This document shows positions 7,061-13,965 of a DNA stretch of 15,151 bases, in pieces. The stretch covers positions 1 to 15,151 of the forward strand of contig CAJKLB010000049.1 in the NCBI GenBank assembly GCA_905200615.1, in the 5' to 3' direction. The DNA comes from an uncultured Selenomonadales bacterium. GTDB lineage: Bacteria > Bacillota > Clostridia > Christensenellales > QALW01. The first letter of the stretch is position 1; each line of letters starts with the position of its first letter. The notes beneath the pieces were generated by a model. That model did no database searches. It was not told the DNA's origin and saw nothing but the letters and a program-made list of their open reading frames with translations. The position numbers and the translations under genes were made by a program.

Positions 7061-7117
7061 GTCGCTGTGCCCAAATTCGGAATTACTCTTACACCAAAAG
7101 ACTGTATATCTACAAAA

Positions 7118-7148
7118 AAGAAGGCACAAAGGTGTCTTCTTATTTTTT
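7118..7148 (+). terminator. Strong intrinsic terminator / attenuator abutting the DUF4364 ribosome binding site
   Basis: Arms 7118-7127 (aagaaggcac) and 7132-7141 (gtgtcttctt) form a 10-bp stem with one G-U pair and a 4-nt loop, followed by A and six Ts (7143-7148). The Shine-Dalgarno site TAGGAGG begins at 7148. It ends the HPr-like transcript and must be read through, or melted, for DUF4364 to be expressed from upstream. Confidence 0.85.
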
Positions 7149-7158
7149 AGGAGGAACT

Positions 7159-7671
7159 ATGACTTTTACGGAAATCGCCCTTACGGTACTGTATTTGCTT
7201 CAGCAAGCCGGAATTCCGCTGAATATGGAACAAATCAGCAACGCACTATACTATGCCGGCAACTATACTTATATGGACGCCGCTATCGCGGTGAACAGTT
7301 TAGAGGAAAAATCTCTTATTTTTAAACAGTCCTCCCCTACCGGTGATCTTTACAATATAACCGTTTCCGGACGGATCAACCTTTCACGGCTGACCAACGA
7401 AGTGCGAGGATCTGTTCGCAAAGCGATTACAGCTTATTGTGAAAAAAATATAAAAGCCTTAAGTCTGGAATCCAGCACCGCAACCCATATTTCTTTCGAC
7501 GGGAATCAATATCAAGTAATCCTGAGTGCTTTTGACAAGGGCAATCTGTTAGGTCAGTTCGTGTTGAATATTTCCGACGGTGATGAGGCGCGGCTGATAT
7601 GCAGCAATTGGAAAAAACATGCGGATGAAGCCATTGCCGCTCTTTACACAACCCTTATAAAGGATACGTAA
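7159..7671 (+). CDS. DUF4364 family protein (winged-helix-like N-terminus)
   Basis: The 170-residue protein resembles the DUF4364 family of Clostridia, small cytoplasmic proteins with a winged-helix-like N-terminal half and no established function. Residues 1-85 alternate helices and a wing (LTVLYLLQQAGIPLNMEQISNAL; AAIAVNSLEEKSLIF; GDLYNITVSGR). The second half is an alpha-beta region ending in WKKHADEAIAALYTTLI. The frame is open upstream to a TTG at 7009, but the ATG at 7159 has a near-perfect ribosome binding site (TAGGAGG, 4 nt upstream), while the TTG has none and would translate through the terminator. No promoter was found between the HPr-like gene and this start, so readthrough is likely. 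Its 3' end overlaps the convergent gene by 17 nt. Confidence 0.82.
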   Translation: MTFTEIALTVLYLLQQAGIPLNMEQISNALYYAGNYTYMDAAIAVNSLEEKSLIFKQSSPTGDLYNITVSGRINLSRLTNEVRGSVRKAITAYCEKNIKALSLESSTATHISFDGNQYQVILSAFDKGNLLGQFVLNISDGDEARLICSNWKKHADEAIAALYTTLIKDT

Positions 7672-8398
7672 TGTTATTTACCGGATCAAATTTTTGTATC
7701 GGATCTTCACAATAAATCAGCATATCTGAATCCCGGCACAGGATTTTTCCTGTGCTTTTTTTTATGGAAATAAAATTCAGATTTTTATCTAAAACATAAT
7801 TGATTTCATATCCGCTGAAAATAAGCTTTTGCTCTCTTAAAAACAGTTCTCCGATCTGCCGGGGCATTTTTATTTTTTTAATCAGCGTCATCTGCGCGTC
7901 AAACATTTCAATATAACTGTAAAATTCATTATTCAGCAGAATATAAATAAAATCAGAAAAAATCACCGTTTGCGGCATTTCATCTAAAACGGTTTCCTGA
8001 ACGATCTCCATATTTTTTATTTGAAAAAGCTTGTTATCATGATAGGAAACCGCATACAAAACTTCTCCTTCCGCCGTAAAATCGCAGATATGTTCTCCTA
8101 CTCGTATGCTCCGAAGAAGGACCCCTTCTAAATTATATTGATAAACCGTCCCCGTATCCGGGCTGGATGTATAAATAAAAAAAGAATCCGCATAGATACG
8201 ATTGCAGCTTTTTTGAACACTGTATGTTCTAAACAGCAATCGCATCTTGTCATCATAGCAAAAAACGGTACTGTCATTTAAAAAATAGAATTTACTCTGG
8301 GCAAAAAAAACACCTTTGCAATGCTCTATCGGCAACAAAAAAGTCTTTCCGTCTAAAAAAACAAAAACGTCACACACACTTTTTTTCGCATACCACAC
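7655..8398 (-). CDS. Hypothetical protein, beta-propeller-like
   Basis: I do not recognise this 247-residue protein. It starts with GTG at 8398, preceded by GAGGTGA at good spacing. There is no signal peptide or membrane span. The chain is almost all short beta strands in repeats of roughly 40 residues, each with an aromatic-rich strand, a turn and a second strand (for example FFIYTSSPDTGTVYQYNLEG, then EVLYAVSYHDNKLFQIKN). This is the pattern of a YncE/NHL-like propeller of about six blades. It is richer in Phe, Tyr, Ile and Lys, and visibly more AT-rich, than its neighbours. The gene lies between the clpX terminator and DUF4364, overlaps DUF4364 by 17 nt tail to tail, and carries the + strand terminator within its 3' end. 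A ligand or partner cannot be named. Confidence 0.7.
   Translation of the reverse strand: MWYAKKSVCDVFVFLDGKTFLLPIEHCKGVFFAQSKFYFLNDSTVFCYDDKMRLLFRTYSVQKSCNRIYADSFFIYTSSPDTGTVYQYNLEGVLLRSIRVGEHICDFTAEGEVLYAVSYHDNKLFQIKNMEIVQETVLDEMPQTVIFSDFIYILLNNEFYSYIEMFDAQMTLIKKIKMPRQIGELFLREQKLIFSGYEINYVLDKNLNFISIKKSTGKILCRDSDMLIYCEDPIQKFDPVNNITYPL
7736..7763 (+). terminator. Intrinsic terminator for DUF4364, inside the convergent coding sequence
   Basis: GCACAGGA (7736-7743), loop TTTT, TCCTGTGC (7748-7755), then eight Ts (7756-7763). The 8-bp perfect stem with a U-tract on the + strand lies 65 nt past the DUF4364 stop and within codons of the minus-strand hypothetical gene. Confidence 0.9.
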
Positions 8399-8469
8399 AC
8401 TATCACCTCAAGGCAGTATATGAAAATAAAATGCTTTTTGCTCCCTTATATAGAAAAAATGGTTTATTG

Positions 8470-8499
8470 ATTATAAAGATTAAAATACTTTCTTGTATA
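8470..8499 (-). promoter_or_regulatory. Possible promoter for the beta-propeller-like gene
   Basis: On the minus strand, TATACA (8499-8494), an 18-nt spacer and a perfect TATAAT (8475-8470). The -35 matches consensus at 4 of 6 positions. It lies between the clpX terminator and the GTG start, in an AT-rich stretch of 195 bp. Confidence 0.4.
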
Positions 8500-8525
8500 T
8501 TCTCTTTTCTTCTTGTTTTCAACGC

Positions 8526-8559
8526 TAAAAAAGAAAGAGCTGTCCTATAAAAACAGCTC
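8526..8559 (-). terminator. Terminator of the tig-clpP-clpX operon
   Basis: On the minus strand, GAGCTGT (8559-8553), a 9-nt loop and ACAGCTC (8543-8537) form a 7-bp stem, followed by a T-rich run broken by one C (8536-8526). It begins 35 nt after the clpX stop. Confidence 0.85.
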
Positions 8560-8593
8560 CTTATACTCTACAGTTACTACTCAGAAAAACTTT

Positions 8594-9838
8594 TTATTCG
8601 GCAATTGCCGCGGGCTCTTTATAAACAAGTTTCGGTTTTTCTGTTTTTTCTACCGCTTCTGGTGTAATAATGCATTTTTCCACATTTTTCAAAGAAGGAA
8701 TTTCATACATAATATTCATCATAATTCCCTCAATAACCGAACGCAATCCACGCGCGCCCGTTTTAAGCTCAATAGCTTTTCGGGCAATCGCCGTAAGAGC
8801 TTCATCCGTAAACTCCAGTTTTACACCGTCCATTGCCACCAAAGCAGCATATTGCTTTGTAAGTGCATTTTTTGGGGTTTTCAGAATATCCACCAACATT
8901 TTTTCATCCAAAGCATGCAATGTTACCGTTTGCGCCAGACGTCCGATAAGTTCGGGAATCAAGCCGAATTTCTGCAAATCATGAGGCGTTACTTCCTCAA
9001 AGACGGTACCAATATCATTCGTTGTGGCAACCGGATTCATAGAAGAGCCGAACCCTACGGTCTTTTTCCCCACACGGCGCTGTATGATTTTTTCCAAGCC
9101 GTCAAAAGCACCGCCGCAAATGAACAGGATGTTAGTAGTATCAATCTGGATAAACTCCTGATGCGGATGCTTTCTGCCTCCGTTGGGAGGCACATTAGAA
9201 AGCGTCCCTTCCAGAATCTTAAGCAGCGACTGCTGTACGCCTTCTCCGGAAACATCTCTTGTAATGGATGGATTTTCGCTTCTACGGGCAATTTTATCAA
9301 TCTCATCAATATAAATAATTCCCCGTTCAGCCTTTTCCACGTCATAATCCGCAGCCTGTATCAAGCGTAAAAGAATATTTTCAACATCATCACCTACATA
9401 ACCGGCTTCGGTAATTGTTGTCGCATCGGCAATGGCAAACGGAACATCTAATATTTTAGCAAGAGTCTGCGCCAGATACGTCTTTCCCGTTCCGGTAGAC
9501 CCAATAAGCAAAATATTACTCTTTTGAATTTCTACCTCAGGTTTTTCTTTTCCCTTTTGGGCGTTAATCCGTTTATAATGATTATACACACCTACCGAAA
9601 GAGCAATTTTCGCATTATCCTGTCCTACCACATACTGATCCAGAACGGATTTTATCTCCGCAGGTTTAGGCAATGCAATTTTTTCTTGTTTTTGTACATC
9701 GTGATGTTCCTCTTCCAAGGATTCCACACAATCCTGTACGCATTCCTCACATATATAAATTCCCGGTGGGCCGGAAACAAAAGCAAGCCCTACCTGTGCG
9801 GGAGTCCTGCCGCAAAACGCACATCTTATTTCTTCCAT
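8594..9838 (-). CDS. clpX: ATP-dependent Clp protease ATP-binding subunit ClpX
   Basis: ClpX is the AAA+ unfoldase that feeds tagged substrates, including ssrA-tagged chains, to ClpP. The 414 residues are full length. The N-terminal zinc-binding domain has C6, C9, C30 and C33. Walker A is GSTGTGKT (113-120), pore loop 1 is GYVG (146-149), Walker B is IIYIDEID (174-181), RKH pore residues sit at 222-224, and the ClpP-docking IGF-type loop appears as VGFG (261-264). Sensor 2 is GARGLRS (361-367). AAGGAG lies 6 nt upstream of the ATG and starts on the last bases of the clpP stop; the gap to clpP is 10 nt, which fits tight co-translation. A typical terminator follows. Confidence 0.98.
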   Translation of the reverse strand: MEEIRCAFCGRTPAQVGLAFVSGPPGIYICEECVQDCVESLEEEHHDVQKQEKIALPKPAEIKSVLDQYVVGQDNAKIALSVGVYNHYKRINAQKGKEKPEVEIQKSNILLIGSTGTGKTYLAQTLAKILDVPFAIADATTITEAGYVGDDVENILLRLIQAADYDVEKAERGIIYIDEIDKIARRSENPSITRDVSGEGVQQSLLKILEGTLSNVPPNGGRKHPHQEFIQIDTTNILFICGGAFDGLEKIIQRRVGKKTVGFGSSMNPVATTNDIGTVFEEVTPHDLQKFGLIPELIGRLAQTVTLHALDEKMLVDILKTPKNALTKQYAALVAMDGVKLEFTDEALTAIARKAIELKTGARGLRSVIEGIMMNIMYEIPSLKNVEKCIITPEAVEKTEKPKLVYKEPAAIAE

Positions 9839-9848
9839 TTAAAACTCC

Positions 9849-10433
9849 TTACTGCCTTTTTGAATAAATCTTATCCACAATACCGTATTCCAAGGCTTCC
9901 TGCGCATCAAGATAATGATCCCGCTCACAGTCCGCTTCCAACTGTTCAAAAGTTTTTCCTGTATTTTCCGCAAGAATTCTATTCAGCTTATTTTTACACT
10001 TCAGTAACTGCTCCGCGTGAATCAAAACATCAGTAGCCTGACCTTTTGCACCGCCAAGTGCCTGATGAATCATGACCTCGCTGTTGGGCAGTGCGATCCG
10101 CTTTCCCTTTGCTCCTGAAGAAAGCAATACAGCTGCCATGGAAGCGGCCATACCGATACAAATGGTTGAAACATCACATTTGATATACTGCATCGTATCA
10201 TAAATAGCCATTCCCGCGGTTACAGAGCCGCCCGGACTGTTGATATAAAGCATAATATCCTTTTCCATATCCGTCGCTTCTAAAAAAAGCAATTGCGCAA
10301 CAACAGTATTTGCCAGATCATCGTTAATTTCACCTGACAAAAATACAATACGATCTTTCAGCAGACGGGAATAGATATCATAAGAACGTTCTCCTCTGCC
10401 GTCCTGTTCAATTACATAAGGAATTAATGCCAT
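9849..10433 (-). CDS. clpP: ATP-dependent Clp protease proteolytic subunit ClpP
   Basis: ClpP is the serine peptidase that forms the double-heptamer barrel capped by ClpX or ClpC. At 194 residues it is of usual length, with almost no propeptide (MALIPYVIEQDGRGERSYDI). The catalytic triad is visible: S98 in GMAASMAA, H123 in MIHQALGG, and D172 in ERDHYLDA. The oxyanion/glycine loop SPGGSVTAGMAIYDT is at 66-80. A GGGGGA ribosome binding site precedes the ATG; the gap to tig is 15 nt. It is co-transcribed with tig and clpX in the common tig-clpP-clpX order. Confidence 0.98.
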   Translation of the reverse strand: MALIPYVIEQDGRGERSYDIYSRLLKDRIVFLSGEINDDLANTVVAQLLFLEATDMEKDIMLYINSPGGSVTAGMAIYDTMQYIKCDVSTICIGMAASMAAVLLSSGAKGKRIALPNSEVMIHQALGGAKGQATDVLIHAEQLLKCKNKLNRILAENTGKTFEQLEADCERDHYLDAQEALEYGIVDKIYSKRQ

Positions 10434-10448
10434 TATGTTTCCCCCAAA

Positions 10449-11891
10449 TTATTGTTCTTGTTTCTTCTCTTCCGTCTTCTTGGCCGCCGGCTTTTTCGCT
10501 GCAGGCTTCTTCTCAGCGCTCTTTTTTTCCTTTTTTTCCGCAGGCTTTTGATCGTCCGCGTCAGATTTTTCCTCTTTTGCTTTCGTTGACGCCGCTTTTT
10601 TGGTTGCCTTCTTCGCGGGATTTTTTTCCTTTAAGAACGCAAGTGTTTTATTCATAACGGCCATCTCTTTAAAATATTCTTTCTGATCTTCCGTCACGGA
10701 TTTCCGGAAATCTTCTGCCGATTGCCCATAATTCTTCGCATATTTTTCAATTTCAGCTTCTATTTCTTCTTCTGTCGCTTCAATCTTTTCAGCCTTTATA
10801 ATCTCGGCAAGGGTAAGACGGATTTTTACGGTTTTCTTTGCCCCTTCACGATACATATCACGCATCTGCTGGAGCGTCATACCGGTATACTTTAAGTAAT
10901 CATCCAACTTAAGTCCCTGATAGCTCATGCGCATTTCCATATCCCGGATTTGAGAATCGATTTGCTGTTCCACCATACAATCGGGAATATCGATCTCCGC
11001 GTTTTCGGCAATTGCCTCAATTCTTTTGTTTTCCATTTCAGAATCGGCTTGGTTCTTTTTCCGTTCTTCAAGTTTTGCCCTGATATCCGCTTTATATTCA
11101 GCAAGAGTATCAAATTCCGAAACATCTTTTGCAAATTCATCATCAAGTGCGGGAACCTGTTTTTCTTTTATGCTTAAAACTTTAACGTCAAAAACAGCTT
11201 CTTTCCCCTTCAGTTCCTCCGCATGATAATCCTCGGGGAAGCGCACGTTTATTGCCTTTTCTTCTCCGATATTCATGCCTATCATCTGCTCTTCAAAACC
11301 GGGAATAAAGCTGCCGGAACCAATCTCAAGCGTTTGATTCTCCGCTGTGCCGCCCTCAAACTTCACGCCGTCAACACTTCCGGAATAATTCAGGCCGACG
11401 GTATCACCGTTCTGTACGGGACGTCCCTCTATATCCTCAAAGCGTGAAGCATGATCCAACGCGTGCTGCACTTCATGCTCCACTTCTTCATCGGTTACAT
11501 TATACTCAACTAAATCAACCTTTATACCTTCATATTTGCCGAGTTTAACTTCCGGCATCAAAGTAACGGTGGCTTTCACCTGTACAATACCGTCATCGGT
11601 GATATCCTCCAGTTCAACATCGGGTCTGTCCACCGGTTCAAGGGCATGTTCTTTTATCGCGTCCTCATATACTTTGGGAAATACGCTGTTAAACGCATCC
11701 TCAAAAAACACGCCTGCGCCGTAATACTGCTCCACCATCTTTCGGGGAGCTTTTCCTTTGCGGAAGCCGGGAATCACATATTTACTGCGGTTTTTCAAAA
11801 AAACTGCCTCGGTTGCCTGATCCATATCCGCCTTACTGATCTCAAATGTAAGAACGGCCTGATTTTTTTCATTTTTCACCATAGTGCTCAT
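10449..11891 (-). CDS. tig: Trigger factor with a long basic C-terminal tail
   Basis: Trigger factor is the ribosome-bound chaperone and peptidyl-prolyl isomerase that meets nascent chains at the exit tunnel. The N-terminal ribosome-binding domain carries the signature GFRKGKAP (42-49). The FKBP-type domain lies near 150-245 (GDTVGLNYSGSVDGVKFEGG, then GSGSFIPGFEEQMIGM). A helical C-terminal chaperone domain runs to about 423. Residues 424-480 are an added low-complexity tail, rich in Lys, Ala, Glu and Pro with KKPAAKKPAAKK at its centre, resembling histone H1-like tails. GGAGG is 9 nt upstream of the ATG; a second in-frame ATG at codon 4 is possible. It heads the tig-clpP-clpX operon with a strong promoter at 11934-11962. 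Confidence 0.97.
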   Translation of the reverse strand: MSTMVKNEKNQAVLTFEISKADMDQATEAVFLKNRSKYVIPGFRKGKAPRKMVEQYYGAGVFFEDAFNSVFPKVYEDAIKEHALEPVDRPDVELEDITDDGIVQVKATVTLMPEVKLGKYEGIKVDLVEYNVTDEEVEHEVQHALDHASRFEDIEGRPVQNGDTVGLNYSGSVDGVKFEGGTAENQTLEIGSGSFIPGFEEQMIGMNIGEEKAINVRFPEDYHAEELKGKEAVFDVKVLSIKEKQVPALDDEFAKDVSEFDTLAEYKADIRAKLEERKKNQADSEMENKRIEAIAENAEIDIPDCMVEQQIDSQIRDMEMRMSYQGLKLDDYLKYTGMTLQQMRDMYREGAKKTVKIRLTLAEIIKAEKIEATEEEIEAEIEKYAKNYGQSAEDFRKSVTEDQKEYFKEMAVMNKTLAFLKEKNPAKKATKKAASTKAKEEKSDADDQKPAEKKEKKSAEKKPAAKKPAAKKTEEKKQEQ

Positions 11892-11933
11892 AAAACTTTA
11901 CCTCCAAGTAATTTATCCAAACAATCAGGCATA

Positions 11934-11962
11934 ATTATAGCACATACAAGCCTTTTGTGCAA
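11934..11962 (-). promoter_or_regulatory. SigA-type promoter of the tig-clpP-clpX operon
   Basis: On the minus strand, TTGCAC (11962-11957), a 17-nt spacer and TATAAT (11939-11934), about 43 nt upstream of the tig ATG. The -35 sits within an inverted repeat (11953-11970). No CIRCE element and no tandem CtsR site were found. Confidence 0.75.
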
Positions 11963-11970
11963 TCACAAAA
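11953..11970. repeat. Operator-like inverted repeat over the tig -35
   Basis: TTTTGTG (11953-11959), spacer CAAT, CACAAAA (11964-11970) are exactly complementary. The half-site plus 4-nt-spacer geometry is like that of Crp/Fnr-family operators, but the identity of any binding protein is unknown. Confidence 0.5.
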
Positions 11971-12055
11971 CTTTAATTTTTACCAAACTTTCGTGTTTTT
12001 TTACGTCAAATCTCCTCTTATATCAAAAATTCTTTCAATGTCAAGGTTTTTATGC

Positions 12056-12061
12056 TATAAT
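12056..12061 (+). promoter_or_regulatory. Extended -10 promoter for rqcH
   Basis: TATAAT preceded by TGC (12053-12055) forms an extended -10 element, which relaxes the need for a -35; only a weak TTTCAA is found 17 nt upstream. Transcription would begin about 30 nt before the ATG. Confidence 0.6.
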
Positions 12062-12098
12062 AATTTCGCTAAAACTTACACAACGGAGGAACTCACTT

Positions 12099-13772
12099 AT
12101 GCCAATGGACGGTCTCACCATCGGCGCCGTATGCTGGGAATTAAACACGCTGCTTGCCAATGCAAAAATTGATAAAATTAACCAACCGGAAACAGATGAA
12201 TTGATATTTTTCTGCCGTAAAAACGGAAAGAATTACAAATTACTGCTATGTTCCAATCCCAGCTTTGCAAGAATCGGCATTACAGCCTCAACCAAAGCTA
12301 ATCCGCAGTCAGCTCCGGCTTTCTGCATGCTGCTGCGTAAACATTTACTTTCTTCCCGTCTATTGTCTTTCTCTCAAGAGCATAATGAACGCATCATCAA
12401 CATTAAATTTGAAGGATTGAATGACTTTAACGAGCCCGAACAAAAAGTATTGATTTTAGAAATTATGGGAAAACACAGTAATATTATTCTTACTGACACC
12501 GCCGAGAAAATTCTTGACAGCATCAAGCATGTAAATGCACTGATGAGCCGTGTACGTCAAATTCAACCGGGTCTTTCCTATACGCTTCCGCCTTCACAGG
12601 GCAAGCGTGATCCTTTCAATGAAGAAATTCCTGCAATAGAACCCACTGTCCGCATGATATGCGATACCTTTACCGGTATTTCCCGTCAAGCCGCCGAAGA
12701 AATCAAATTTTTAAGTGAAACACAGGGATTTCACCATGCTTTTTCCGATTACATCCGCAAATTCCGGGAAAAATCCTTTTCCCCCGTTTTGCAGGTAGAT
12801 GAGAGCGGTATCCCTGTTGATTTTTTTGCCTTTGAACAAAAAAGGGTTCTTCCTGATTTTCAGCTTGCACGAGCCACTCTTTCAGAAGCAATTGATGACT
12901 ATTTTTTAAAACGCGATGCGGCTCAGCGCCTAAGAGAGCGTGCCCACGGGCTGAAAAGCAAGCTTTCCGGATTCATGGAAAAATACTTAAAAAAAAGAGT
13001 ACAGCAGCAGGAAAAACTTTTAGAATGCTCGGATATGGAAAAATACCGTGTTTGGGGCGAATTGATAACCGCAAATATTTATCGGATTGAACGCGGCGCA
13101 AAATCCGTGAGAGTGCAGAATTATTATGACAATATGAATTTTTTGGATATTCCTTTAGATCATACGATCTCACCCGGTGCAAACGCGCAGAAATATTTTA
13201 AGCAATATAACAAATTGAAGACAGCCTCCCGATTGCTCCGCGCACAAATGGAAGAAAATGAAAAGGATATCGACTTTATTTCAGAACAACTTGAAAATCT
13301 TGAAAAATGCGAATGTGATGACGATATTTCTCAAATACGCAACGAATTAGCTGCCGCCGGATATATAAAGCCGCAGAAAGGAAAGCAAAAAATCCCGGAA
13401 AGCAAACCCATGCATTTTATTTCTTCCTCCGGTATTGATATTTTTGTAGGCAAAAATAATACACAAAATGATTTTCTTACCCTGCGCTTTGCCGATTCCG
13501 ATGATTTGTGGCTCCACGCAAAAGATATTCACGGTTCCCATGTAATTGTGCGCTCCGACGCGCCGGACCCGAAAACCATAGAAGAGGCCGCAAAACTGGC
13601 TGTATATTTTTCAAAAGGCCGTTTATCCGCCTCCGTTCCCGTAGACGCCACCTTGCGGCGTTACGTAAAAAAGCCCTCCGGATCACCGGGCGGAAAAGTA
13701 ATTTATACCAATCAGACCACCTACTATATTACCGTGAGTGAAAACGATATCCGAGCACTCAAAAGGTTGTAA
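12099..13772 (+). CDS. rqcH: RqcH-type NFACT ribosome quality-control protein
   Basis: The 557 residues match the NFACT family (Rqc2/NEMF/RqcH; YloA in Bacillus). On obstructed 50S subunits with peptidyl-tRNA, RqcH recruits tRNA-Ala and adds C-terminal alanine tails that mark the chain for ClpXP and other proteases. The NFACT-N domain fills about 1-220 (MDGLTIGAVCWELN; EIMGKHSNIILTD at 122-134). A helical and coiled-coil middle runs to about 405, with an HhH-like part. NFACT-R lies at about 437-547 (LWLHAKDIHGSHVIV). The usual Asp97-Arg98 pair reads E97-R98 here. The frame is open upstream to 11646, but those codons overlap tig antisense; the ATG at 12099, with CGGAGGA 8 nt before it, gives the family N-terminus. 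It is divergent from tig. Confidence 0.93.
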   Translation: MPMDGLTIGAVCWELNTLLANAKIDKINQPETDELIFFCRKNGKNYKLLLCSNPSFARIGITASTKANPQSAPAFCMLLRKHLLSSRLLSFSQEHNERIINIKFEGLNDFNEPEQKVLILEIMGKHSNIILTDTAEKILDSIKHVNALMSRVRQIQPGLSYTLPPSQGKRDPFNEEIPAIEPTVRMICDTFTGISRQAAEEIKFLSETQGFHHAFSDYIRKFREKSFSPVLQVDESGIPVDFFAFEQKRVLPDFQLARATLSEAIDDYFLKRDAAQRLRERAHGLKSKLSGFMEKYLKKRVQQQEKLLECSDMEKYRVWGELITANIYRIERGAKSVRVQNYYDNMNFLDIPLDHTISPGANAQKYFKQYNKLKTASRLLRAQMEENEKDIDFISEQLENLEKCECDDDISQIRNELAAAGYIKPQKGKQKIPESKPMHFISSSGIDIFVGKNNTQNDFLTLRFADSDDLWLHAKDIHGSHVIVRSDAPDPKTIEEAAKLAVYFSKGRLSASVPVDATLRRYVKKPSGSPGGKVIYTNQTTYYITVSENDIRALKRL

Positions 13773-13806
13773 AACCGGAGAATCTGAATATTATTTCAAT
13801 ACGCTT

Positions 13807-13832
13807 AAAAAAGGAGCCAATGCTCCTTTTTT
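13807..13832. terminator. Terminator of rqcH (works on either strand)
   Basis: AAAAAAGGAGC (13807-13817), loop CAAT, GCTCCTTTTTT (13822-13832): an 11-bp perfect stem with A and T tracts, 34 nt past the rqcH stop. Confidence 0.93.
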
Positions 13833-13833
13833 A

Positions 13834-13849
13834 GTTCTTTTTAAAGAAC
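13834..13849. repeat. Short inverted repeat after the rqcH terminator
   Basis: GTTCTTT (13834-13840) and AAAGAAC (13843-13849) are complementary around two Ts. No function is evident. The loop is too short for a good hairpin, so it may be a remnant of termination sequence or chance. Confidence 0.4.
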
Positions 13850-13921
13850 ACCGTATTTTCTTTTATTCCGATGCCCCAACATTTCAGAAAGTCCCTGTTT
13901 TTTCACATTGCGTCGATCTGC

Positions 13922-13945
13922 AAAAAATGCGGCGTTACCGCCGCA
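13922..13945 (-). terminator. Terminator of the lipoprotein gene
   Basis: On the minus strand, TGCGGCG, loop GTAA and CGCCGCA (13945-13928) form a 7-bp GC-rich stem, followed by six Ts (13927-13922), 20 nt past the stop codon. Confidence 0.9.
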
Positions 13946-13965
13946 AATAATGAAATTTCTGCTTT

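Noticed and set aside
7009..7158. N-terminal extension of DUF4364 from a TTG overlapping the HPr-like stop
   Set aside because: The TTG has no ribosome binding site and the 50 extra codons would span an inverted repeat and a strong terminator; the ATG at 7159 has TAGGAGG at correct spacing.
8513..9370. 285-codon + strand frame opposite clpX
   Set aside because: Shadow of clpX: composition is low-quality (Phe, Arg, His and Asn rich), with no ribosome binding site and no recognisable domain.
12003..12012. CtsR-like half-site (CGTCAAA) upstream of rqcH
   Set aside because: CtsR needs two tandem heptamers 3 bp apart; the second is absent.
11646..12098. Long N-terminal extension of rqcH
   Set aside because: It is antisense to tig, passes through the promoter region, and does not resemble NFACT; the ATG at 12099 has a strong ribosome binding site and gives the family N-terminus.
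13738..13950. 70-codon + strand frame after rqcH
   Set aside because: It begins within rqcH and runs through two terminators; no ribosome binding site.
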